The notes under the pieces are model-generated. The model was not told the DNA's origin, did no database searches, and saw only the letters and a program-made list of their open reading frames with translations. Of a stretch of DNA of 64,000 bases, positions 21,146-30,916 are shown piece by piece. The DNA is taken from assembly GCF_016811995.1 (NCBI RefSeq), contig NZ_CP069159.1, positions 4,030,001-4,094,000 on the forward strand. The letters run 5' to 3'. Position numbers and translations under genes: made by a program. Numbering within the stretch: the stretch's first letter is position 1; every line of letters starts with the position of its first letter. The stretch is from Citrobacter sp. R56 (GTDB lineage Bacteria > Pseudomonadota > Gammaproteobacteria > Enterobacterales > Enterobacteriaceae).

Positions 21146-21562
21146 TTAGTGGCGCACACCGTCGTCGTCTTCGTCGACGAAATCTTCATCGTCGCCGTCT
21201 TCGCCGTTAGGGTCTTCAAAGTAGGTTCCCCAGCCGTCGTATTCCACTTCAAACTTCTCTGCCAGATTCATCAGTTGCTCTACCTGAGCGTCGATGATCT
21301 CGGCGTTCAGCGCGCATTCACTGAGGATGTCGCAGCAAATGACCGTGTCGCCCTCTTCCACTTCCAGCTCTTCCGGCTCGGTCACTTCATAGCCGAGTTT
21401 GAACGCTTCTACTGCAGCTTTCTCCAGCGTTTCGAAGTCATCTGCGGAAAGGTGATGCTCAATGGTGTACAGCGCGTCGGGATCGCTGCCATCCTCGAGT
21501 AATTCTTCAATAATCAAGCGCGTCTCTTCACGCTGCTCTTCCAGTAGTTCCGGGTTTGCCAT
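21146..21562 (-). CDS. rraB: Ribonuclease E inhibitor RraB
   Basis: Binds the C-terminal scaffold of RNase E and changes which RNAs the degradosome cuts. The 138-residue acidic protein starts [25 protein letters not shown] and ends with an Asp/Glu-rich tail ([15 protein letters not shown]), both family traits. The start at 21562 follows GAGGAATCAGCC; the frame is open further upstream but without a ribosome site and across the argI control region. It is divergent from argI. Confidence 0.95.
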   Translation of the reverse strand: MANPELLEEQREETRLIIEELLEDGSDPDALYTIEHHLSADDFETLEKAAVEAFKLGYEVTEPEELEVEEGDTVICCDILSECALNAEIIDAQVEQLMNLAEKFEVEYDGWGTYFEDPNGEDGDDEDFVDEDDDGVRH

Positions 21563-21659
21563 GGCTGATTCCTCATAATGTCCTGCCGATACTCTTATTG
21601 TCACATACCGCTGACATTGCCTCCACCTTTCCAGCAAAGATTTGTTAAACAGGGTTGCA

Positions 21660-21699
21660 AATGAATAATCATCCATATAAATTGAATTTTAATTCAACA
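21660..21699 (+). promoter_or_regulatory. Tandem ARG boxes (ArgR operator) of argI
   Basis: TGAATTTTAATTCA (21683-21696) matches the ARG-box core TGAAT-N4-ATTCA exactly, and TGAATAATCATCCA (21662-21675) matches with one change. The 21-base offset equals an 18-base box plus the usual 3-base gap. ArgR with arginine should repress argI here. Confidence 0.88.
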
Positions 21700-21725
21700 A
21701 GTGGTCTTAACCATGTGAGGGAACC

Positions 21726-22730
21726 ATGTCTGCGTTTTATCAGAAGCATTTCTTGAAATTGCTTGATTTCACCTCTGCTGAACTTACCACTCTGCTGCAA
21801 CTCGCCGCGCAGCTGAAAGCCGATAAAAAAAACGGTAACGAAACACCAAAACTGACCGGTAAAAATATCGCGCTCATCTTCGAAAAAGACTCGACCCGTA
21901 CCCGATGCTCTTTCGAAGTTGCCGCATACGATCAAGGCGCCCGCGTGACATACCTCGGCCCCAGCGGCAGCCAGATTGGCCATAAAGAATCTATCAAAGA
22001 TACCGCGCGCGTGCTGGGCCGCATCTACGACGGCATACAGTATCGCGGCTACGGCCAGGAGATTGTCGAAACGCTGGCGGCGTATGCCGGTGTGCCGGTG
22101 TGGAACGGCCTGACCAATGAATTTCACCCGACGCAATTACTGGCTGATCTGCTGACCATGCAGGAGCATCTGCCGGGCAAAGCGTTCAATGAAATGACGC
22201 TGGTGTATGCAGGCGATGCGCGTAACAACATGGGCAATTCGATGCTGGAAGCGGCGGCATTAACGGGGCTGAATTTACGTCTGGTTGCGCCCGTATCCTG
22301 CTGGCCGGACGCGTCCCTTGTGGCGGAATGCAAAGCGATGGCGCAGAAAAACGGCGGTAATATCACACTGACCGAAGAGATTGCGGCAGGCGTGAAAGGC
22401 GCTGACTTTATCTATACCGATGTGTGGGTGTCGATGGGGGAAGCCAAAGAGAAGTGGGCGGAACGTATCGCGCTGCTACGTGAATATCAGGTGAATAGCG
22501 CGATGATGGCGCTGACCGGTAACCCGCAGGTGAAATTCCTCCACTGTCTGCCTGCGTTCCACGATGACCAGACCACCCTCGGTAAGAAAATGGCAGAAGA
22601 GTATGGCTTGCATGGCGGTATGGAAGTCACCGATGAGGTATTTGAGTCTGCGGCAAGCATTGTCTTTGATCAGGCAGAAAACCGTATGCACACCATCAAA
22701 GCGGTAATGGTGGCGACGTTAAGCCAGTAA
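21726..22730 (+). CDS. argI: Ornithine carbamoyltransferase ArgI
   Basis: Makes citrulline from ornithine and carbamoyl phosphate in arginine synthesis. The 334-residue protein has the carbamoyl-phosphate site [11 protein letters not shown], the HPTQ motif in [12 protein letters not shown], and the ornithine-binding HCLPAFHDD. The start has GAGGGAACC upstream. The neighbours rraB, miaE and valS identify it as the standard chromosomal argI. On its other side it adjoins the yagI-E cluster, the position argF holds in E. coli K-12. Confidence 0.97.
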   Translation: MSAFYQKHFLKLLDFTSAELTTLLQLAAQLKADKKNGNETPKLTGKNIALIFEKDSTRTRCSFEVAAYDQGARVTYLGPSGSQIGHKESIKDTARVLGRIYDGIQYRGYGQEIVETLAAYAGVPVWNGLTNEFHPTQLLADLLTMQEHLPGKAFNEMTLVYAGDARNNMGNSMLEAAALTGLNLRLVAPVSCWPDASLVAECKAMAQKNGGNITLTEEIAAGVKGADFIYTDVWVSMGEAKEKWAERIALLREYQVNSAMMALTGNPQVKFLHCLPAFHDDQTTLGKKMAEEYGLHGGMEVTDEVFESAASIVFDQAENRMHTIKAVMVATLSQ

Positions 22731-22740
22731 GTTGAGTTAC

Positions 22741-22773
22741 CGGATGGCGCAGTGTTTAAGGCCGCCATTCGGC
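22741..22773 (+). terminator. REP-like hairpin/terminator after argI
   Basis: CCGGATGGCG pairs imperfectly with GCCGCCATTCGG and is followed by CATTGCTTTTC. It probably ends the argI transcript before yagI. Confidence 0.5.
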
Positions 22774-22839
22774 ATTGCTTTTCCCCCCCGAAAATAGTAC
22801 GGTCACACGAGGAGAACCCTTCGTGGACGGTAATAAATT

Positions 22840-23601
22840 ATGCCAATAATTCAGTCTGTTGAACGTGCTTTGCAGATCCTCGACTTGTTTAATGAGCAGT
22901 CAACGGAACTCAAAATCACCGAAATCAGTAAACAGATGGGATTGAGCAAAAGCACCCTCCATTCTCTTCTCAAAACCCTGCAACTCCACGGCTATATCGA
23001 TCAGAACCCGGAAAACGGTAAATACTGCCTCGGGATGAAACTGGTCGAACGCGGGCATTTTGTGGTTAGCACGATGGATATTCGTCAGAAGGCGAAAAGT
23101 TGGCTGACGGTACTGTCGCAGGAGACCGGGCAAACCACCCATCTGGGTATTCTGGACGGTAACGAAGGTATCTACATCGAGAAAATCGAAGGCAAACAGG
23201 CCGCGATTGCCTATTCACGAATTGGCCGCCGCCTGCCCGTACATGCCACCGCTATCGGCAAAGTATTACTGGCCTGGCTGGACAACGAAGAACTCTCCGC
23301 GTTGCTGGAAGGGTACCCATTCACACGCTTTACACCCTCCACCATCACTGACCGCGCCGCAATGCTGGCGGCGCTGGCGCAAACCCGCCAAAACCTCTAC
23401 GCAAGTGATAACGAGGAAAACGAACAAGGTGTGCGTTGCATAGCGGTACCGGTATGGAATCATGAATCGCGCGTCATTGCCGCACTCAGCCTTTCCACCC
23501 TCACCTCACGCGTAAGCGATAGCGAGCTGGCGAGCTATCGCCAGATGTTGATGGACGCCGGGCTGGGGCTATCAAAAACGCTGGGCTATCGCGCGCGATA
23601 A
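22840..23601 (+). CDS. yagI: IclR-family regulator of the xylan/xylonate cluster (YagI/XynR-like)
   Basis: The 253-residue protein has the IclR winged helix-turn-helix at the N-terminus (MPIIQSVERALQILDLF, then ITEISKQMGLSKSTLHSLLKTL at about 26-47) and an effector-binding domain with HLGILDGNEGIYIEKIEG and the GVRCIAVPVW segment. By order and sequence it matches E. coli YagI (XynR), reported as the repressor of yagEF and yagGH. It is transcribed in the same direction as argI and converges on yagH; only 12 bases separate the stop codons. A candidate operator is the palindrome at the yagE promoter. Confidence 0.88.
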   Translation: MPIIQSVERALQILDLFNEQSTELKITEISKQMGLSKSTLHSLLKTLQLHGYIDQNPENGKYCLGMKLVERGHFVVSTMDIRQKAKSWLTVLSQETGQTTHLGILDGNEGIYIEKIEGKQAAIAYSRIGRRLPVHATAIGKVLLAWLDNEELSALLEGYPFTRFTPSTITDRAAMLAALAQTRQNLYASDNEENEQGVRCIAVPVWNHESRVIAALSLSTLTSRVSDSELASYRQMLMDAGLGLSKTLGYRAR

Positions 23602-23607
23602 CCCAGC
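23580..23607. terminator. Near-perfect inverted repeat across the yagI stop codon
   Basis: Arms 23580-23593 and 23594-23607 are complementary with one mismatch. The repeat includes the last codons and stop of yagI and nearly the whole 12-base gap before the yagH stop, so it could terminate both converging transcripts. There is no T run. Confidence 0.5.
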
Positions 23608-23613
23608 TCGCCG

Positions 23614-25230
23614 TTATGCTTCAGGCTGATACGAGAACGAAGCAAAATCAGCGTAGCAACCGTCGCCGCTGATATCTTCACAGTGCAGGCCAACAAACGC
23701 GCCGGTAAAGAAACCTCTTCCACCGATATAGTCATCAGAGAGTTTCCAGGCTTCAAACGTGAGCGGGATCGTCTGCCAGTGTTGCCCATCGAATGAATAA
23801 CTGTAGCGATATTCAAGCGTATCAACATCCACGCGCAGCCAAACATTCTCCGCCGCTTCCGGTACCAAAATGGGGTTATCGTAAAGATGCCAGTGCGCTA
23901 CGTTATGGTCGAGCTGAATAATTTTCAGCGTTCGTCCGCGCCCCTCTTCCCAATCCATAAAACAGTACGTCCAGTTTTTGCTGTTGTAATAACAGGTTAA
24001 CCCGGCGCTCTGTTGAAAGTGGCGAGGCGAGAAGGCCATCTGCGTCTCAGCACGGAAGCGGAAATGCTGCCAGCGGCGGGCGACAGTCGATTGGGTAAAG
24101 GTGGAATTCAACGAGTCATTACCAAACAGACGCAAAAAGCCGGGTCGGGCAGTTAGCGACCCAAGCTGTTCATCAAAGGGAATACGCAGAGTTTGCAGTT
24201 CCGGGTCGAGACGCGCGCTGTCGAAATTCGCATGCCACACTCCCGCACTAACGGCAGATTGCTCCCTCATACGCGGCCCCGGCACCGACAACGCGGCATG
24301 TTTTCCACCTTCGACATACGGCCAGCTATCGCGCCACTCAATACGCGTAATGCCTGTCTCGCGTCCTAATGGGCAATATCCTCGCCCCCCGGCCGCCAGA
24401 CGCGGGATACCCGGCAAATGCAGCGGGCGACTTGTCAGGTAAGCCATATACCACTCGCCGGTGTGCGTCTCCAGCAGCGAACCGTGGCCGCTCTTTTGCA
24501 GCGGATTTTCCGGCAGATGCCAGCTAGTCATCATGGTCACGTCCGGGTGCAGCTCGTACGGCCCATCAATATTTGTTGAGCGCAACACCACCACAGCATG
24601 TTCGTAGCTGGTTCCCCCCTCCGCCACCAGCAGATAGTAATAGCCCTCGCGGCGATAAATATGCGCCCCTTCGGTGTAACCCAACGGCGTGCCAGTAAAC
24701 AGGGTTTTACGCAGCGGCGAGAGAGTTTGCGTATCGGCGAAGAATTCCTGCATCACGATGGTGTTATGCGGGTTACTGTGGTGACGCGGCCCCCAAGGGC
24801 GATAAATATAATATTTGCGGCCATCCGTATCATGGAACAGTGAAGGGTCAAAGCCCCCGTTACCCATCGGCACGGGTGCACTCCACGGCCCTTCAATTGA
24901 TGGCGCAGTCACCAGAAAGTTGCGGCCATTTTTCCAAGGCGAATCAACAATTTTGACATCGGTGTACAGCAGCCAGAAGCGCCCGTCGGCATAGCTCAGG
25001 CAAGGAGCCCAGATACCACCGGAATCCGGGTTACCTTTCATATCCAGCAGAGTAACGCTGTCCAGCGGCGTACTGACCAGCGACCAGTTTTTCAGATCGC
25101 GGGAGTGATAAATACGCACACCGGGGAACCACTCGAAGGTGGAGGTGGCGATGTAGTAATCCTCCCCCACGCGGCACAGGGAGGGGTCTGGGTTAAAACC
25201 GGTCAGGATAGGGTTTTCAATCTGATACAT
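23614..25230 (-). CDS. yagH: Glycoside hydrolase family 43 beta-xylosidase (YagH)
   Basis: Exo-acting beta-1,4-xylosidase that releases xylose from xylo-oligosaccharides; no signal peptide is seen, so it acts in the cytosol on imported sugars. The 538-residue protein has the five-bladed propeller catalytic residues in NPDPSLCRVG (base Asp), NGGFDPSLFHDTDG (pKa-tuning Asp) and GYTEGAHIYRR (acid Glu), then a C-terminal beta-sandwich typical of GH43 subfamily 11 enzymes. It is second in the yagG-yagH operon, ten bases after yagG; GGAGAG precedes the ATG. Confidence 0.92.
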   Translation of the reverse strand: MYQIENPILTGFNPDPSLCRVGEDYYIATSTFEWFPGVRIYHSRDLKNWSLVSTPLDSVTLLDMKGNPDSGGIWAPCLSYADGRFWLLYTDVKIVDSPWKNGRNFLVTAPSIEGPWSAPVPMGNGGFDPSLFHDTDGRKYYIYRPWGPRHHSNPHNTIVMQEFFADTQTLSPLRKTLFTGTPLGYTEGAHIYRREGYYYLLVAEGGTSYEHAVVVLRSTNIDGPYELHPDVTMMTSWHLPENPLQKSGHGSLLETHTGEWYMAYLTSRPLHLPGIPRLAAGGRGYCPLGRETGITRIEWRDSWPYVEGGKHAALSVPGPRMREQSAVSAGVWHANFDSARLDPELQTLRIPFDEQLGSLTARPGFLRLFGNDSLNSTFTQSTVARRWQHFRFRAETQMAFSPRHFQQSAGLTCYYNSKNWTYCFMDWEEGRGRTLKIIQLDHNVAHWHLYDNPILVPEAAENVWLRVDVDTLEYRYSYSFDGQHWQTIPLTFEAWKLSDDYIGGRGFFTGAFVGLHCEDISGDGCYADFASFSYQPEA

Positions 25231-25240
25231 TATTCTCTCC

Positions 25241-26620
25241 TCAGTTCACCGCAGCGGCGGCATCAGCGGGTTGCGTTTCAGGCTGCGCGGTGCGCTGGCG
25301 TTGCAGTTGCTGGCTAATCTCTTCGACGCGCTGGCTGGTCAGTTTGTAGAACGACAGCAGCGTAAACATGCCGACATAGAGCACAACCGGCACTATGCAG
25401 AACAGGACTTTTATCATGGTCAGCACGTTATCCGACTGTACCGCGCTTCCCGCCGAGTAACTGGAGAATGCGAGGAGCCACCCCACCAGTGCCCCACCAA
25501 TCGCCAGTCCGATTTTCAGGCTGAAGAGATAGGTCGAGAAGACCAGGCCATCAAGACGACGCCCGCTGCGGCTCTCTTCGTAGTCCACCACATCAGACGC
25601 CATCAACCATTGCAGCGGCGTGGTGGTATTAAAGACAAACAGGAACAGGATATTAAGCGCAAAGATAAGGGCGATATTGTTGGCCGGGACAAGGAAAATA
25701 CTCAGGCTAATCAGCGAGTAGATCACGATGATCCACTTAAACGAGGTAACACGATCAAAACGCCCCAACAGGCGTGAGGAACAGAGCGAGCCGAACATGG
25801 TTGCGAGGCTGCCATAGAGCAGAAATTGCGTCGCCAGCTCCGGGTGATCCATGACGTATTTCACGAAATAGAGCGTCGCCCCACCGCGTACTACGTTTGA
25901 GCCCGTTGCCATCATCTTAAAGGCGCACATAATTCGCCACTGGCTATTACCCATTAATAACTTAAGGTCTTTCTTAACTGAAGCGCTTGGTTGAATATCA
26001 AAAGTGTAACGCTCTTTCGTCAGCGAGAAACAGATAAACAGCAGCACGACACCACAAACACCAAGCACGCACATCGCACCAAAATAACCCGCCTGTTCAT
26101 TTCCTTTGCCAATGATATTCACCAATGGAAGCGCAATACCGCTAATGGCTAATGAACCCGCCGCCGCAAGGAAAAAACGCCACGACTGCAATGCATGACG
26201 TTCTTTAGGGTCTGCGGTAATCACCCCCGGCATCGCGCAATAAGGCACATTCACGAAGGTATAAACCAGGGTCAGCAAAATATAGGTGACGCTCGCGTAG
26301 ATAATTTTCCCGTTGGCGGAAAAATCGGGCGTATAGAACGTTAATACACAAACAATACCAAATGGGATCGCCCCCCATAACAGGTAAGGACGGAACTGCC
26401 CGTAACGCGTGCGGGTACGATCCACCACCAGGCCCATCAAGGGATCGGTCACGGCATCCAGTACTCGGGACACCAGGAACAGTGTTCCCATAACGCCCGC
26501 AGAAAGTCCAAAAACATCGGTATAAAAATAGGCCAGTAAAAACATCGTGGCTTGCCAGACAAAACCACAAGCAGTGTCTCCCAGTCCGTAACCGATTTTA
26601 TCTTTCATGGTTAAATGCAT
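25241..26620 (-). CDS. yagG: GPH-family sugar-cation symporter (YagG), likely xyloside importer
   Basis: The 459-residue membrane protein belongs to the glycoside-pentoside-hexuronide:cation symporter family (XynP/MelB group). It opens MKDKIGYGLGDTACGFVWQATM and has twelve predicted membrane segments, with the family loop DAVTDPLMGLVVDRTRTRYGQFRPYLLWGAIPFG. The start codon follows GGAGGTAGAC. With the cytosolic xylosidase YagH directly downstream, it should import xylo-oligosaccharides. Substrate is inferred from context. Confidence 0.9.
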   Translation of the reverse strand: MHLTMKDKIGYGLGDTACGFVWQATMFLLAYFYTDVFGLSAGVMGTLFLVSRVLDAVTDPLMGLVVDRTRTRYGQFRPYLLWGAIPFGIVCVLTFYTPDFSANGKIIYASVTYILLTLVYTFVNVPYCAMPGVITADPKERHALQSWRFFLAAAGSLAISGIALPLVNIIGKGNEQAGYFGAMCVLGVCGVVLLFICFSLTKERYTFDIQPSASVKKDLKLLMGNSQWRIMCAFKMMATGSNVVRGGATLYFVKYVMDHPELATQFLLYGSLATMFGSLCSSRLLGRFDRVTSFKWIIVIYSLISLSIFLVPANNIALIFALNILFLFVFNTTTPLQWLMASDVVDYEESRSGRRLDGLVFSTYLFSLKIGLAIGGALVGWLLAFSSYSAGSAVQSDNVLTMIKVLFCIVPVVLYVGMFTLLSFYKLTSQRVEEISQQLQRQRTAQPETQPADAAAAVN

Positions 26621-26938
26621 GTCTACCTCCAGGTCATAAGAGAGGAATACATTCCGAATGGTCGGGACCTACAAAATAAAATGCATAACGCGCACTTTGT
26701 AAGGAATACACCCTTTATTCGTATGTTTATTAGATGATTCTTGCAGAGTGCCATTGTAGAAATTTATTTTTAGCATCAGCAATTATCATTTTTGATTTAG
26801 TGATTATGTATTTTAACTTCTGTGATAACGGTTCACTTTATTCAACAAAAAGAATTTGTGAGATATTAATTTTATATCAGACGTGATTAACCACCGGATA
26901 TATTTACCCGGTGGTTAATTAAAAAATATTAATATTAT
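26621..26938. promoter_or_regulatory. Control region between yagG and yagF, with a 12-bp hairpin
   Basis: This 318-base AT-rich gap separates the end of yagEF from the start of yagGH. A 12-base-pair perfect stem lies at 26886-26897 / 26908-26919, 20 bases past the yagF stop; it may end or protect the yagEF transcript but has no T run behind it on the minus strand. The yagGH promoter must lie in the remainder. A short palindrome, GGAATACATTCC near 26643-26654, could be an operator. No coding frame is supported. Confidence 0.5.
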
Positions 26939-28906
26939 TTAAATACCAAGTGCTTTTTTACCGGCATTAATAACCTCAATAATTTTATCCGTATCGTAGA
27001 TGCATCCTTTCCAGGTGCCGCCGCTGACCGCCTGCAGCGCGGCCCACAGGCGCGTGTCATCAGGCAGATAGTCGTGAGCCTTCAGACCTGGATGCAGCTC
27101 GCGTGCTGCCAGCACCGCTTCACCTTCCTCCGGCGTCAATTGTGCCTCCGCGCTACCAATGAAGTTCACACTGCCTTTCAGCGACAAGCGATCAACCACG
27201 ATCTCAATGTGATCACCATTGCGCAATTTACCGATCGGCCCACCCGCCAGCGCTTCCGGCGCAACATGCCCCAGACACGCCCCGGTCGACACGCCCGAGA
27301 AGCGTGCATCGGTAATCAGCGAAACAGTTTTCCCCCAAGAGATATGTTTCAGTGCCGAAGTCAGCTGGTAGGTCTCCTCCATTCCTGTACCGGAAGGGCC
27401 GCCGCCGATAATCACCATAATATCGCCCTGGCGTATCTGCCCCTGCTTGATGGCTTTGATCGCCGCCTCTTCCGAGACAAAGACCCGCGCCTCACCCGTG
27501 TGGCGATAAATACCGTCGTCATCCACGACAGAAGGATCAATTGCCGTCGCTTTAATAACAGAACCCTCCGGCGCGATGTTGCCTACCGGGAATGCAACCG
27601 TTGAGGTCATCCCTTTGGCCTTCGCCCCTTCCGGCGACAGAATCACCTCATCCGGTTCAACACCGTCCTGCTCGCGCAGGCAGTGGCGGAATCTTTCGCG
27701 CCGCTCCGAGTGTTCCCACCAGTCAAGGTTTTCACCAAGCGTCTGCCCAGTCACCGTCATCACATCTTCATGCAGCAGCCCCAGTCGGCGCAAATGCAGC
27801 ATCACCTCCGGTACGCCCCCCGCAAGGAACGCCCGCACCGTCGGGTGATAATCCGGCCCGTTGGGCAGCACACTCACCAACCGTGGCACCTTGCGATTGA
27901 TGGTACTCCACTGCGCCACATCCGGCAGGCGACATTTCGCTGCATGAGCGATGGCCGGGATATGCAACAACAGGTTGGTCGAGCCGCCAAAGGCCGCATG
28001 CACCACCATCGCATTCTCGATCGCTTTGTCGGTCAGAATGTCGCGCGCAGTAATGCCTTTTTCATCGAGCGCCATCACAGCACGTGCCGACTGGCGGGCG
28101 ATCTCCAGCCAGACATCCTGGCCCGATGGTGCCAACGCCGAGTGCGGCAGCGCCAGCCCTAATGCCTCCGCGACCACCTGAGACGTCCCCGCCGTACCCA
28201 GGAACTGACAGCCGCCGCCGGGCGATGCGCAGGCGCGACAACCCAGCTCGGAGGCCTCTTTCAGGCTGATTTCATCATTCGCGTAGCGCGCGCCGATGGT
28301 CTGAATTTTCCCGGCATCTTCACCAAAGGTTGGCGGCAGCGTCGCTCCGCCCGGTACAAGGATCACCGGCAGATCGTGCATTGATGCCAGCGCAATCATG
28401 GTTGCTGGCAGCCCTTTATCGCAGGTGGCGACGCCGATCACCGCCCGTCGCGTCGGTAATGAGCGAATCAGGCGACGAAAGACAATTGCCGCATCATTGC
28501 GATAAGGCAGTGAATCGAACATACCGTGGGTGCCCTGCGATCGCCCGTCACACGGGTCGCTGACAAACGCGGCAAACGGGATACCGTTCAGACGCGTAAT
28601 CTCTTTCGCCGCGGCTGACATTTGCAGGCCAATCTCCCAATGCCCGGTGTGGTAACCCAGCGCGATAGGGCGACCGTCAGAGTGGCGAATGCCGCCCTGT
28701 GTGCCAATCAACAGCACTTCTCTGCCGGTGAGTTTATTGGCATCCCAACCCATCCCGGCGTTTTGTGTCATGCCAAAAAGATTGCCGCTGGGTGACTCCA
28801 GCAGCATTTGCGGCGTCAGCGGCAGCGCGCCCTGTGGCCCCGCTGCGTGCGTTTTTACCGCATAGAACGGTTCGTCCTGCGGCGTGAAAATAGCGTTAAT
28901 ACTCAT
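26939..28906 (-). CDS. yagF: D-xylonate dehydratase (YagF), IlvD/Edd family
   Basis: Iron-sulphur dehydratase converting D-xylonate to 2-dehydro-3-deoxy-D-pentonate. The 655-residue protein carries the IlvD/Edd cysteine motifs [21 protein letters not shown] and [15 protein letters not shown], and the C-terminal [24 protein letters not shown]. It lies 17 bases after yagE in a two-gene operon, so dehydration and aldol cleavage are co-expressed. GGAGC precedes the ATG. Confidence 0.92.
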   Translation of the reverse strand: MSINAIFTPQDEPFYAVKTHAAGPQGALPLTPQMLLESPSGNLFGMTQNAGMGWDANKLTGREVLLIGTQGGIRHSDGRPIALGYHTGHWEIGLQMSAAAKEITRLNGIPFAAFVSDPCDGRSQGTHGMFDSLPYRNDAAIVFRRLIRSLPTRRAVIGVATCDKGLPATMIALASMHDLPVILVPGGATLPPTFGEDAGKIQTIGARYANDEISLKEASELGCRACASPGGGCQFLGTAGTSQVVAEALGLALPHSALAPSGQDVWLEIARQSARAVMALDEKGITARDILTDKAIENAMVVHAAFGGSTNLLLHIPAIAHAAKCRLPDVAQWSTINRKVPRLVSVLPNGPDYHPTVRAFLAGGVPEVMLHLRRLGLLHEDVMTVTGQTLGENLDWWEHSERRERFRHCLREQDGVEPDEVILSPEGAKAKGMTSTVAFPVGNIAPEGSVIKATAIDPSVVDDDGIYRHTGEARVFVSEEAAIKAIKQGQIRQGDIMVIIGGGPSGTGMEETYQLTSALKHISWGKTVSLITDARFSGVSTGACLGHVAPEALAGGPIGKLRNGDHIEIVVDRLSLKGSVNFIGSAEAQLTPEEGEAVLAARELHPGLKAHDYLPDDTRLWAALQAVSGGTWKGCIYDTDKIIEVINAGKKALGI

Positions 28907-28923
28907 GATTCGCGCGCTCCCGG

Positions 28924-29832
28924 TCAGCAGAGTTCAAGGCGTTTAAGCAGCGCTTTTAGCTGCTCACGACGCCCGTCATCCAGCACGCCAGCAGGCGGCA
29001 TCGTCCAGGTCGACATCTCACGCCCGCACAGCACCATCGCTTCTTTGATCACATTCACGAACGGTGTATCGAGTTGATAAATTTGCGGTACCTGCACCAA
29101 CTTCTGATGAATTTTCGCCGCCGTGCCGAGGTCGCCGCCAAGGAAAGCGCGATGCAGGTTTACCGACAAGTGCGGCGCAAAATTCACGCTGGCTGAAATC
29201 GCGCCATCGCCGCCCATCAATAAGGTATTAAAGAGATGGTCGTCGTAGCCGCACAGTACGCAGAAGTGGGGATAGTCGGCCTTAACGGTGTTGATCATGC
29301 TGCGGATATGGGCGACAGAATCAATAGTGTCTTTAATGCCGACGATATTGTTGCGCGACGCCACCAGGCGCTTGACGATGGCAGGAGTGAGATCCTGCCC
29401 GGTCAATGCCGGGAAGTTATAGAGAATGATCGGCAGCGCGATGCTGTCTGCCACCTGCTGGTAGTAGTGGATCACATTCTCTTCCGAGACTTTCCAGTAA
29501 TACGGGTTAATCACCACCACGCCGTCCGCGCCACAACGTTCTGCATGCTGGCTCAGGGCGATGGTCTCGCGTGCGTTGGTGCCACCGGTGCCAATCAGCA
29601 CAGGCACGCGTTTGTTCACATGCTCCGTAACAAACTCAGCGATGGCTTTACGTTCATCAACCGAGAGCTGGGAGAATTCGCCCCCGCTACCCAGGAAGAA
29701 AAGGCCATCCACGCCCGCCGTGATGAGGTCGTCAATCAGTACGCCGGTGCGTTGAGGGTCGAATTGCCCTTCAGGCGTAAAGAGCGTCGAAACCGGGGGA
29801 ATAATGCCTGAGAACTGCACTGCTGGTTGCAT
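28924..29832 (-). CDS. yagE: 2-dehydro-3-deoxy-D-pentonate/gluconate aldolase (YagE)
   Basis: Class I aldolase of the DapA/NAL TIM-barrel family, cleaving 2-dehydro-3-deoxy sugar acids to pyruvate and an aldehyde (glycolaldehyde from the xylonate product). The 302-residue protein shows the Schiff-base lysine in [11 protein letters not shown], the catalytic tyrosine in [12 protein letters not shown] and the [10 protein letters not shown] loop. It heads the yagE-yagF operon. GGAG is seven bases before the ATG. Together with YagF it forms the lower Dahms-type xylonate route. Confidence 0.92.
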   Translation of the reverse strand: MQPAVQFSGIIPPVSTLFTPEGQFDPQRTGVLIDDLITAGVDGLFFLGSGGEFSQLSVDERKAIAEFVTEHVNKRVPVLIGTGGTNARETIALSQHAERCGADGVVVINPYYWKVSEENVIHYYQQVADSIALPIILYNFPALTGQDLTPAIVKRLVASRNNIVGIKDTIDSVAHIRSMINTVKADYPHFCVLCGYDDHLFNTLLMGGDGAISASVNFAPHLSVNLHRAFLGGDLGTAAKIHQKLVQVPQIYQLDTPFVNVIKEAMVLCGREMSTWTMPPAGVLDDGRREQLKALLKRLELC

Positions 29833-29853
29833 GGGAACTCCTTATCAAGGATC

Positions 29854-29872
29854 TGTTCTATATTATAGAACA
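29854..29872 (-). promoter_or_regulatory. 19-bp palindrome covering the yagE -10 box (candidate YagI operator)
   Basis: TGTTCTAT and ATAGAACA (29854-29861, 29865-29872) are perfect inverted arms around three bases. On the minus strand the centre reads TATAAT (29862-29867), a consensus -10 box about 30 bases before the yagE ATG. A repressor bound here would block the promoter. That the repressor is YagI is an inference. Confidence 0.6.
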
Positions 29873-30012
29873 GCGTTCATTAAATTAACTTCACTGTAAT
29901 CCAGGCGGTGCGTAGAGGTAAATCAGAGGAATGGGGTGTCTGTGCGTTTTTTAGACTTGATCACAAAATGGGAAGCAACGGGATGTAACGGGGGAAGGTA
30001 TGGTCTGGGGTC

Positions 30013-30043
30013 CTCACCCTATCCCCAATGGGGAGAGGGTGAG
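30013..30043. repeat. Intergenic hairpin repeat of the CTCACCCT / AGGGTGAG type
   Basis: CTCACCCT and AGGGTGAG flank inner arms TCCCC and GGGGA. Repeats of this kind are scattered between genes in enterobacteria. It lies 24 bases past the stop of tabA on its downstream side and could serve as its terminator. The rest of 29873-30066 shows no gene. Confidence 0.6.
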
Positions 30044-30066
30044 TGGAAAAGCTTACTCAGATGCCT

Positions 30067-30522
<456 letters not shown>

Positions 30523-30725
30523 TCACCCCTTAATTAAAACGTCGTTTCATTTTAAAGGTTATACGAAAAAAACGGCGGCCATACCATCGCTATTTCATCA
30601 TGTTTTGCGACAGCGCATGTTTTTCGCCACGTTTGGCAGGCGCTCTGACAGCGAATAAAAATGCAGTAAAAACGCCACTCCACCCACCTCAATCGTTTTC
30701 CTTATGGAATTTGTGCATTAATCGC

Positions 30726-30753
30726 TTGATCCCATAACGGAGCTGAGTATAAT
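30726..30753 (+). promoter_or_regulatory. pyrLBI promoter
   Basis: TTGATC (30726-30731), a 16-base spacer and TATAAT (30748-30753). The transcript start lies in the sequence leading to the pyrL ribosome site GGGAGGAAG, where UTP-dependent control also acts in E. coli. Confidence 0.75.
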
Positions 30754-30778
30754 CGCGGACAATTTGCCGGGAGGAAGT

Positions 30779-30880
30779 ATGGTCCAGTGTGTTCGACATT
30801 CTGTCTTGCCGCGTCTGAAAACAGACGCCGGACTGCCATTTTTCTTTCCGTTGATCACCTATTCCCAGCCCCTCAATTGA
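30779..30880 (+). CDS. pyrL: pyrBI operon leader peptide PyrL (33 residues)
   Basis: Leader peptide for UTP-sensitive attenuation of pyrBI. It reads MVQCVRHSVLPRLKTDAGLP and continues FFFPLITYSQPLN, with GGGAGGAAG just upstream. The T-rich stretch encoding the FFFP residues is the RNA polymerase pause region. The TGA stop is in the loop/right arm of the attenuator hairpin. In E. coli the hairpin has a C where this has a T and the peptide runs on past the terminator to 44 residues (from memory). The ribosome can still reach and open the hairpin here. Confidence 0.93.
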   Translation: MVQCVRHSVLPRLKTDAGLPFFFPLITYSQPLN

Positions 30881-30894
30881 GGGGCTTTTTTTTT
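30867..30894 (+). terminator. pyrBI attenuator
   Basis: AGCCCCTCAATTGAGGGGCT is a perfect palindrome followed by nine T. Low UTP stalls polymerase in the preceding T-rich leader, lets the ribosome catch up and opens the hairpin, so pyrBI is expressed. Confidence 0.95.
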
Positions 30895-30916
30895 GCCCAG
30901 GCGTCAGGAGATAAAC

